NCBI GenBank assembly: GCA_003535475.1 | Contig: DOHC01000273.1 | Location: 1-10,562, forward strand | Length of the DNA stretch: 10,562 nucleotides | DNA from: Nitrospiraceae bacterium | Lineage (GTDB): Bacteria; Nitrospirota; Thermodesulfovibrionia; Thermodesulfovibrionales; UBA1546 | Direction: 5' to 3' | Shown: one piece after another, positions 6,790 to 10,562 of the stretch | Layout: every line of letters starts with the position of its first letter | Position numbering within the stretch: position 1 is the stretch's first letter | Translations under genes and position numbers: made by a program | The notes under the pieces: generated by a model | Told to the model about the DNA's origin: nothing | What the model saw: only the letters and a program-made list of their open reading frames with translations | Databases searched by the model: none

Positions 6790-7190
6790 TGAAGTTCATG
6801 CTGGACACCAATACCTGCATTTTTCTCATTAAACAAAAATCTCAAAAAGTGCTGCATCATTTTAAATCCTGTTCTGTTGGAGATATAGGCATTTCCGCTG
6901 TCAGCCTTGCAGAGCTTGAATATGGCGTTGAAAAGAGCCAGCATATTCAGAAGAATAAGATCGCGTTGAATGAATTTCTTTTGCCTTTGGAAATCGCTCC
7001 ATTTGACGATAATGCCGCAGAAATATATGGTGCAGTCAGGTCAGGGCTTGAGAAAGACGGGATGCCGATTGGTTCAATGGATATGCTTATAGGCGCACAT
7101 GCACTCAGCCTCGGCGTAACTCTTGTGACAAATAATATAAAGGAATTCGAACGGATTAAGACTCTGAAAGTAGTGGACTGGACAAAATAA
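6789..7190 (+). CDS. vapC: VapC toxin (PIN-domain ribonuclease)
   Basis: This 133-residue PIN RNase is the toxin of the pair with VapB; relatives cleave tRNA or rRNA loops, but the target of this one cannot be read from sequence. Conserved acidic residues are D6 (MLDTN), E42 (SLAELEYGV) and D98 (GSMDMLIGAHA). TNNIKEFERI at 114-123 is the FitB/VapC C-terminal motif, and the protein ends KVVDW, as family members do. It shares one base with the vapB stop. All key residues and the usual length are present, so it should be active. No terminator is seen downstream; a copy of the dispersed repeat follows 51 bases later. Confidence 0.93.
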   Translation: MKFMLDTNTCIFLIKQKSQKVLHHFKSCSVGDIGISAVSLAELEYGVEKSQHIQKNKIALNEFLLPLEIAPFDDNAAEIYGAVRSGLEKDGMPIGSMDMLIGAHALSLGVTLVTNNIKEFERIKTLKVVDWTK

Positions 7191-7241
7191 GCTCATATGC
7201 CCGGTCTTTGCCGGCGATTATCTTCTCCGTAAAGGTATAGG

Positions 7242-7291
7242 CTGAATAAATCCGCCATGCACATTTTCATCTGCTGCGGGAAGCCGGGAAG
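7242..7291 (+). repeat. Dispersed module-boundary repeat, copy B
   Basis: The core TTTTCATCTGCTGCGGGAAG then CCGGGAAG (7264-7291) has one mismatch to the consensus. An upstream extension CTGAATAAATCCG (7242-7254) is shared only with copy D. It lies between vapC and the DUF2281/mazF/higA operon. Confidence 0.8.
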
Positions 7292-7327
7292 TCTATCGGC
7301 TGGCAAGAAAAAAAGCGGTTTTAATCT

Positions 7328-7345
7328 GTTATAATTAGCTATAAC
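7328..7345 (+). promoter_or_regulatory. -10 box and overlapping inverted repeat of the DUF2281/mazF/higA operon
   Basis: TATAAT (7330-7335) lies within GTTATA-attagc-TATAAC, a 6-bp inverted repeat, five bases before the ribosome site AGGAGGGG (7351-7358). No good -35 box is visible, so an activator or a weak promoter is possible. The inverted repeat is a natural operator candidate. Confidence 0.5.
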
Positions 7346-7363
7346 CGTTTAGGAGGGGAAGCC

Positions 7364-7558
7364 ATGAGCAAGAAAGAATTGCTTTTAAGCGAGATAGAAC
7401 AGGTTCCGGAGCCTTTGCTTGACGAGGTGCTGGACTTTGTTCATTTCTTAAAGACAAAAATAATCAAGGAAAGGCTTGATACTGCTATTGCAAGCGAGTC
7501 ATCACTCAAAAAAGATTGGCTGAGGCCGGAGGAAGACGAGGCGTGGCAAAGCTTATAA
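7364..7558 (+). CDS. DUF2281-type antitoxin of a MazF pair
   Basis: This is a 64-residue acidic protein. LLLSEIEQVPEPLLDEVLDFVHFLKTK matches the DUF2281 pattern (a short helical segment with PEPLLxEVLDFxxFLK). The tail SESSLKKDWLRPEEDEAWQSL is the conserved C-terminal motif of antitoxins located upstream of MazF/PemK or PIN toxins, probably the toxin-binding part. It overlaps the start of mazF by 16 bases, indicating coupled translation. A strong AGGAGGGG ribosome site precedes it. No DNA-binding domain is obvious, so operon control may fall to the HigA-like protein encoded third. Confidence 0.85.
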   Translation: MSKKELLLSEIEQVPEPLLDEVLDFVHFLKTKIIKERLDTAIASESSLKKDWLRPEEDEAWQSL

Positions 7559-7875
7559 AAGGCGATGTGGTTGTTGTGCCCTTTCCTTTTTCTGACCTGT
7601 CTCAAGCCAAAAGGCGTCCTGCTTTAGTCGTTTCAAAATTAGAAGGCGATGATGTTATTCTCTGCCAGATAACCAGCCAGTCCATTAAAGACAATTACGC
7701 AATTCCGCTTGATGATAAGAACTTTGAGGCAGGCGGTTTAAAACAGCCGAGCAATATAAGGCCTAATCGCATTTTTACGGCTGACAGCCATATCGTTCTA
7801 TACAAAGTCGGTAATCTTACAAAAGAAAAACTCAATGGAATTATTGAAAAGCTCGTTGAAATAATTAGAACATGA
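7543..7875 (+). CDS. MazF/PemK-family mRNA interferase toxin
   Basis: This is a 110-residue toxin from the GTG chosen here, expected to cut mRNA at a short recognition sequence. GDVVVVPFPFSD near the start, RRPALVVS (Arg25 of the active site) and CQITSQ (Thr44 or Ser45, the catalytic hydroxyl position) match the family, and the SH3-like barrel length is usual. GGAGGAA (7528-7534) serves the GTG at 7543. A TTG at 7516 would add nine residues but lacks family support. The stop overlaps the following higA start as ATGA. A gene for a cognate antitoxin lies directly upstream. Confidence 0.9.
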   Translation: MAKLIKGDVVVVPFPFSDLSQAKRRPALVVSKLEGDDVILCQITSQSIKDNYAIPLDDKNFEAGGLKQPSNIRPNRIFTADSHIVLYKVGNLTKEKLNGIIEKLVEIIRT

Positions 7876-8183
7876 GAAGATATTTAAAAAACATTCATCC
7901 GGGTGAAGTGCTTAAAGAGGAATTTTTAGAGCCAATGGGAATATCCGTTTATCGTTTGTCTAAAGAAACAGGACTTTCAGAGACGAGGGTAAGCCAGATA
8001 ATCAAAGGCAACAGAAGCATTACGGCTGAAACTGCGGTAAAACTTGGAAAATTCTTCGGAGTCCCCACGGAATTTTGGATGAATTTACAGGCACTTTACG
8101 ACATTGAAGAAGCACAGAAGCGGCACAAGAAAGAGATTGAATCCATACATTCATTTCACGAACTTAAACACGCAGCGGCATAA
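7872..8183 (+). CDS. higA: HigA-type antitoxin (XRE helix-turn-helix)
   Basis: This 103-residue protein matches HigA/VapI antitoxins: HPGEVLKEEFLEPMGIS at 9-25, a helix-turn-helix at about 27-46 (RLSKETGLSETRVSQIIKG), RSITAETAVKLGKFFG, and the family-defining FWMNLQALYDIEEA. HigA normally represses its own operon and neutralises a HigB RNase encoded just upstream. No HigB is present; the gene overlaps mazF by four bases instead. It may serve as the transcriptional regulator of the MazF module or be an antitoxin that lost its toxin. A deleted second copy follows hicB at the window end. Confidence 0.9.
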   Translation: MRRYLKNIHPGEVLKEEFLEPMGISVYRLSKETGLSETRVSQIIKGNRSITAETAVKLGKFFGVPTEFWMNLQALYDIEEAQKRHKKEIESIHSFHELKHAAA

Positions 8184-8205
8184 ATTTAATCCATAGTCCA
8201 TTATC

Positions 8206-8245
8206 TGACAGTTACATTTTTCATCTGCTGCGGGAAGTCGGGAAG
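8206..8245 (+). repeat. Dispersed module-boundary repeat, copy C
   Basis: TTTTTCATCTGCTGCGGG followed by AAGTCGGGAAG is identical over the core to copy E. The left flank TGACAGTTACA is diverged. It lies 23 bases after higA and ahead of the YgiT-type gene. The rest of 8184-8397 shows no gene. Confidence 0.8.
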
Positions 8246-8397
8246 CCTGTGCTTTTGATAAAATAAACGGCGCTGAGTTATAGCCCCCCTCCGCATCGCA
8301 CTCAGAAACACCTCCTGACGCAGGAAAGCGCAACTGATTTAATTACCTATATCATGGCAATACCGCTTGACATTAAAGTATAATTATAATTAAGCAA

Positions 8398-8457
8398 ATG
8401 AACAGAGCTGTATTACGAAACGCAATTGAGAATGGTTATATTGTGAGGCAAAAATGA
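8398..8457 (+). CDS. Possible 19-residue remnant of a toxin gene upstream of the YgiT-type antitoxin
   Basis: The short frame MNRAVLRNAIENGYIVRQK ends in a TGA that overlaps the next ATG as ATGA, the arrangement normally seen between a toxin and its antitoxin. YgiT-type antitoxins usually follow a DUF4258 or MqsR toxin. This could be what remains of such a gene after an internal deletion, or a chance frame. There is no convincing ribosome site. The A+T-rich stretch upstream has TTGACA (8367-8372) and two TATAAT boxes (8379-8384, 8385-8390), but the spacings are too short for a normal promoter. Confidence 0.3.
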   Translation: MNRAVLRNAIENGYIVRQK

Positions 8458-8696
8458 CATTCAAGAACTTCCCCGATAAATGCCCGCTTTGCGGAGGCGC
8501 AAAAAAGGAAGGGAAAACTACGTTTACTGTTGACTTAGGCTTTGGCGTGGTCGTTGTAAGAGACGTGCCCGCAACAGTATGCTCGCAGTGCGGCACAGAC
8601 TGGATCGAAGATGCCATTTCTGTAAGGTTAGAAGGAATTGTGAACGAGGCGCGCAAGAGACATCATCTGGTTGAAGTTACAACGATGCCCGCATAA
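8454..8696 (+). CDS. YgiT-type zinc-finger antitoxin (MqsA N-domain-like)
   Basis: This 80-residue protein has two CxxC knuckles, C10-P-L-C13 and C43-S-Q-C46, separated by a beta-rich segment (TTFTVDLGFGVVVVRDVPAT). This is the YgiT/MqsA N-terminal zinc-binding pattern. The C-terminal helix AISVRLEGIVNEARKR follows, but the HTH domain of full-length MqsA is absent, as in stand-alone YgiT antitoxins. Such proteins bind and inhibit a DUF4258 or MqsR-like RNase toxin. No intact toxin gene is adjacent; only short scraps flank it on both sides. It is either an orphan that could act in trans or a decaying module. Confidence 0.85.
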   Translation: MTFKNFPDKCPLCGGAKKEGKTTFTVDLGFGVVVVRDVPATVCSQCGTDWIEDAISVRLEGIVNEARKRHHLVEVTTMPA

Positions 8697-8704
8697 CCAA
8701 AGAA

Positions 8705-8773
8705 ATGACGAAAAAAGAACATGTTGAAAGAAATATCGGCATGACATTTAGAAGAATTGCCACTACTGAATAA
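8705..8773 (+). pseudogene. Truncated small gene with a DUF5647-like N-terminus
   Basis: The frame starts MTKKEHVERNIGMTF, which resembles the start of small proteins of the DUF5647 type found with TA genes (from memory, moderate certainty). It then breaks into RRIATTE and stops. The final codons and TAA come from CTGAATAA, the beginning of dispersed repeat copy D, so the repeat seems to have cut the gene. It begins nine bases after the YgiT-type gene. Confidence 0.4.
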
Positions 8774-8804
8774 ATCCGACAGGCGCATTTTTCATCTGCT
8801 GCGG
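8766..8804 (+). repeat. Dispersed module-boundary repeat, copy D (3' truncated)
   Basis: CTGAATAAATCCG (8766-8778, shared with copy B) is followed by ACAGGCGCATTTTTCATC and TGCTGCGG (to 8804). The similarity then stops and AATCGC replaces the expected GAAGTC. It separates the YgiT region from the minus-strand mntA/hepT pair. Confidence 0.75.
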
Positions 8805-8894
8805 AATCGCAAAAATCTGTTCCCCACTCTCTCCCTAAATTTTTCAACCTCTTGGACACATTATCAAAGCTGAGATTATCTGTGAAAAAGCAGC

Positions 8895-9254
8895 TTAATT
8901 TTTTGACGGGTGAGCTGAAATAATCGCCTTCAATTTCTTCTTCAATGCAGGCAGGTCTTCCTGAACCACATCCCATACAATCTCAAAATTCACGGTATCA
9001 TACGCATGGATGATGCGATTCCTCATCCCAATTATCTTTCGCCATTCTACTGCCTTATATCTTTCTCTGAAAGAGGCCGTGAGTTTTGATGATGCCTCGC
9101 CCATTATCTCCAGATTCCTGACAACTGCATCCATCAGTAATTCATTCTTCATGAAGTCTTCTTTTTCGATGTCTTTGCAGAATTTGTTTATTTTCTTTAT
9201 TGCCGATAGGATATCATCAACATAAACCAGATTATCTTTCCTGATTTTTTTCAC
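8895..9254 (-). CDS. hepT: HepT-type HEPN-domain RNase toxin (DUF86)
   Basis: This 119-residue all-alpha HEPN protein is the toxin of a type VII (HepT/MntA) TA system. The catalytic motif RX4HXY is intact as R78-NRII-H83-A-Y85 in GMRNRIIHAY, and the upstream helix MDAVVRNLEIMGEASSKL is characteristic of DUF86. Characterised relatives cut the 3' end of tRNA and are silenced when MntA AMPylates a tyrosine near this motif; Y85 is the likely acceptor region here (inference). It starts with GTG inside the mntA stop (GTGA overlap, 9251-9254), and no separate ribosome site is seen, so translation depends on mntA. Confidence 0.92.
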   Translation of the reverse strand: MKKIRKDNLVYVDDILSAIKKINKFCKDIEKEDFMKNELLMDAVVRNLEIMGEASSKLTASFRERYKAVEWRKIIGMRNRIIHAYDTVNFEIVWDVVQEDLPALKKKLKAIISAHPSKN

Positions 9255-9529
9255 AGTATTGCGGTGAGGTCTTTTTCGATATATGGTTTAAGCCGTGGTT
9301 TGATTGAACGGAGTATTACAACATCTACGTTTTTGCCGGTTTCGTCTTCAAGTTCCTGCTCTACGCCTACAAGGTCGAGCAGCGAAAATTTCCCCTTCGG
9401 AGGCTCGATGGCTATATCAATATCGCGGTATCTTTCTTTTCTTGCAAAGCTGCCGAAGAGATAAGCTTCCCTTATCCCATGCTCGCTTAATACTCCTTTT
9501 ATCACTCTAATAATCTGCTCTCGCTTCAT
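9251..9529 (-). CDS. mntA: MntA-type minimal nucleotidyltransferase antitoxin
   Basis: This is a 92-residue MNT-fold nucleotidyltransferase. The GSFARKERYRDIDIAI motif carries G26-S27 and the metal-binding D36 and D38; D69 in NVDVVI is the third acidic residue. With all three present it should be active and inactivate HepT by AMPylation using ATP. It is the first gene of the minus-strand pair, four bases overlapping hepT. A weak AGGG ribosome site lies six bases before the ATG, and a plausible promoter is 29 bases further up. The module is inverted relative to the other TA genes around it. Confidence 0.92.
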   Translation of the reverse strand: MKREQIIRVIKGVLSEHGIREAYLFGSFARKERYRDIDIAIEPPKGKFSLLDLVGVEQELEDETGKNVDVVILRSIKPRLKPYIEKDLTAIL

Positions 9530-9557
9530 GGTCTGCCCTATCCTTCATATACTTAAA

Positions 9558-9585
9558 ATTATCATAAAAAAACTGAATTTAGCAA
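9558..9585 (-). promoter_or_regulatory. Possible mntA/hepT promoter
   Basis: On the minus strand TTGCTA (9585-9580) and GATAAT (9563-9558) are 16 bases apart, with a T-rich spacer. The boxes are moderate matches to the sigma-70 consensus and the distance to the mntA ATG is reasonable. Confidence 0.4.
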
Positions 9586-9718
9586 CAAATTATCTGAGAG
9601 CCTTACCTCAACCACAAAACCTTTCCCCCTTCACCCACCCCTTGCCTCAATTTTCCTAACTGCTGCAATACTTCACAGTTTTATAGTCCAATAGGGCAGA
9701 AGCGCCTTAACAGCGTAA

Positions 9719-9883
9719 TTAACGTTTCCATTCTTTAGCCACCCAATCCTCTCCCCATTCTCTTTAAATACTTTCCAGTAATTTGAAATATTCTTCTCTG
9801 CTGATGTTTGCGGTCATCAGGTTGTTCTTGATTATGAATACAGGCATATTTTTCATCTGCTGCGGGAAGTCGGGAAGCGCGCG
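9719..9883 (-). pseudogene. Decayed minus-strand reading frame spanning repeat copy E
   Basis: The minus strand reads LPDFPQQ-MKNMPVFIIKNNL, then MTANISREEYFKLLESI, a TAA (9766-9764), then REWGEDWVAKEWKR and a second TAA (9721-9719). The composition on both sides of the first stop looks protein-like and in one frame, suggesting a gene broken by a nonsense change. The repeat forms its 5' part. The family is not recognised; a chance frame cannot be excluded. Confidence 0.35.
9840..9878 (+). repeat. Dispersed module-boundary repeat, copy E
   Basis: ACAGGCATATTTTTCATC and TGCTGCGGGAAGTCGGGAAG run from 9840 to 9878, identical over the core to copy C. It lies between the divergent-facing mntA/hepT and hicAB modules, about 50 bases before hicA. 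Confidence 0.8.
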
Positions 9884-9893
9884 AAAATAAAGA

Positions 9894-9924
9894 TTGACAG
9901 TGATACTACTATTGATACTATAAT
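9894..9924 (+). promoter_or_regulatory. hicAB promoter with tandem 12-bp repeat
   Basis: TTGACA (9894-9899) and TATAAT (9919-9924) are 19 bases apart. TGATACTACTAT (9901-9912) is immediately repeated as TGATACTATAAT (9913-9924), overlapping the -10 box, and is a candidate HicB operator. The hicA ATG is at 9930, at or near the expected transcription start, so the mRNA may be leaderless. Confidence 0.55.
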
Positions 9925-9929
9925 TTTAT

Positions 9930-10190
9930 ATGGGTAAGGTTGCAGAGATAGTTCTGCAAATGAGAAGCAAGCCTCAAAATATACGCTTCGCCGACTTATG
10001 CATGGTTTGTGATTACTACTTTGGACCTGCCCGACAAAAAGGAAGCAGCCATAGAATATATAAAACGCCATGGCAAGGGGACCCGAGAATTAATATTCAA
10101 AACGATAAAGGAAAGGCTAAGGCATATCAGGTAAAGCAAGTGCTTAAAGCTATTGAGATATTGGAGGTAACTTATGGCGCTAAAAAATGA
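9930..10190 (+). CDS. hicA: HicA-family mRNA interferase toxin
   Basis: This 86-residue double-stranded-RNA-binding-fold toxin belongs to the longer HicA subgroup. IRFADLCMVCDYYFG is followed by the catalytic-histidine segment QKGSSHRIYKTPW (His41), then DPRINIQNDKGKAKAYQVKQVLKAIE, which is highly characteristic. It is expected to cleave mRNA and arrest translation. The full N-terminus MGKVAEIVLQM fits relatives, so ATG 9930 is kept although no Shine-Dalgarno site precedes it and the -10 box is only five bases away. It overlaps hicB by 17 bases. Confidence 0.9.
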   Translation: MGKVAEIVLQMRSKPQNIRFADLCMVCDYYFGPARQKGSSHRIYKTPWQGDPRINIQNDKGKAKAYQVKQVLKAIEILEVTYGAKK

Positions 10191-10503
10191 TCATTACACT
10201 TACAGAGTAACGTGGTCAGCGGCGGATAACGAATATGTCGGACTGTGCGCTGAATTTCCGGGCTTGAGCTGGTTAGCGAAAACCCCGGAAGAAGCTTTAA
10301 GGGGTATTCGCAAAGTTGTTGCCGCGGTAATAGAAGATATGAGAAAAACAGGGGAGGCTATCCCTGCGCCGATAGCAAATCGCCATTACAGCGGAAAATT
10401 TGTTGTGCGTGTTACTCCTGAAACACATAAAGACCTTGCTGTGCAGGCGGCTGAAAGCGGGGTAAGTCTAAACCGTCTTGCTTCTGCTAAATTAAGCCGG
10501 TGA
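10174..10503 (+). CDS. hicB: HicB-family antitoxin
   Basis: This 109-residue antitoxin has the partly degraded RNase H-like HicB domain at about residues 8-65: YRVTWSAADNEYVGLCAEFPGLSW, TPEEALRGIRKVV and a GEAIPAPIA segment. A C-terminal ribbon-helix-helix DNA-binding segment follows: GKFVVRVTPETHKDLAVQAAESGVSLNRLASAKLSR. It would bind HicA and repress the hicAB promoter. GGAGGT (10163-10168) is five bases before the ATG, inside hicA, giving a much stronger initiation site than that of the toxin. This favours antitoxin excess. Length and ends are normal. Confidence 0.92.
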   Translation: MALKNDHYTYRVTWSAADNEYVGLCAEFPGLSWLAKTPEEALRGIRKVVAAVIEDMRKTGEAIPAPIANRHYSGKFVVRVTPETHKDLAVQAAESGVSLNRLASAKLSR

Positions 10504-10507
10504 TATT

Positions 10508-10562
10508 ATGAGATATTTAAAAAACATTCATCACATTCATTTCACGAACTTAAACACGCAGC
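10508..10562 (+). pseudogene. Deleted second copy of higA, cut by the window end
   Basis: ATGAGATATTTAAAAAACAT through CATC (10508-10532) repeats the first codons of higA at 7872-7900, minus one AGA triplet. ACATTCATTTCACGAACT to the window end (10533-10562) repeats 8147-8176 near the higA stop. About 246 bases of the middle are missing, and the downstream part is out of frame, so no functional HTH remains. An ACATTCAT stretch borders both breakpoints. It begins four bases after the hicB stop. Confidence 0.85.

Larger units (their letters stand above)
9530..9929. other. 400-bp stretch without an intact gene
   Basis: It contains the mntA promoter region, a C-rich segment (9617-9645) that opens no long frame, a decayed minus-strand reading frame (9719-9883), repeat copy E and the hicAB promoter region. 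Minus-strand frames around 9610-9690 read partly protein-like (VLQQLGKLRQG) but are broken by stops. Confidence 0.6.

Noticed and set aside
7201..7220. Intrinsic terminator after vapC (CCGG-containing hairpin)
   Set aside because: Only four base pairs form and no T-run follows.
8367..8390. Promoter for the YgiT-type gene (TTGACA with two TATAAT boxes)
   Set aside because: The spacings are 6 and 12 bases, too short for a sigma-70 promoter. The boxes may be chance in an A+T-rich stretch.
8677..8976. 99-codon minus-strand frame overlapping hepT and repeat D
   Set aside because: It crosses the repeat and the end of hepT, with a low-quality composition and no ribosome site.
6353..9878. CRISPR array from the regularly placed repeat
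   Set aside because: The inter-repeat distances are roughly 0.5-1.1 kb and contain genes. The copies are imperfect and there are no spacers or cas genes.

Overview
The window looks like an accessory stretch of a bacterial chromosome of moderate to low G+C. It has many short palindromic intergenic repeats, Shine-Dalgarno sites of the AGGAGG type, and a density of toxin-antitoxin (TA) genes typical of anaerobic Nitrospirota or former Deltaproteobacteria recovered from sediment or groundwater. That placement is an inference from style; no marker gene is present.

Layout. Positions 1-172 hold palindromic repeats. Positions 200-892 (minus strand) hold a ribbon-helix-helix antitoxin and PIN toxin pair with a very good promoter. 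Positions 964-2993 (minus) hold a two-gene sugar-nucleotide operon: a Gfo/Idh/MocA dehydrogenase followed by a DegT-family aminotransferase. Together these would oxidise and then aminate a UDP-sugar for lipid A or surface polysaccharide (GnnA/GnnB-like or WbpB/WbpE-like). Positions 3017-3116 carry two kinds of palindromic repeat. Positions 3293-6275 (plus) hold an exported TPR-repeat protein and a cytosolic protein of unknown function whose motifs resemble a class III nucleotide cyclase fold.

From 6352 to the end the window is a train of TA modules: VapBC; a DUF2281 antitoxin, MazF and HigA trio; a solitary YgiT-type zinc-finger antitoxin flanked by gene scraps; MntA/HepT on the minus strand; HicAB; and a deleted second copy of higA cut by the window end. 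Five copies of one roughly 40-bp dispersed repeat, all in the same orientation, lie at the boundaries of these modules and were seen nowhere else in the window. This cassette-like arrangement is the most notable property of the region. One repeat copy is itself split by a 48-bp hairpin element flanked by a 6-bp duplication, and another has truncated a small gene.

The TA genes would act in the cytosol as independent, self-regulated addiction or defence modules: PIN RNases (VapC type), a MazF mRNA interferase, a HEPN RNase controlled by AMPylation, and a HicA mRNA interferase. The sugar-nucleotide genes look like ordinary housekeeping or envelope genes beside which the accessory material accumulated.
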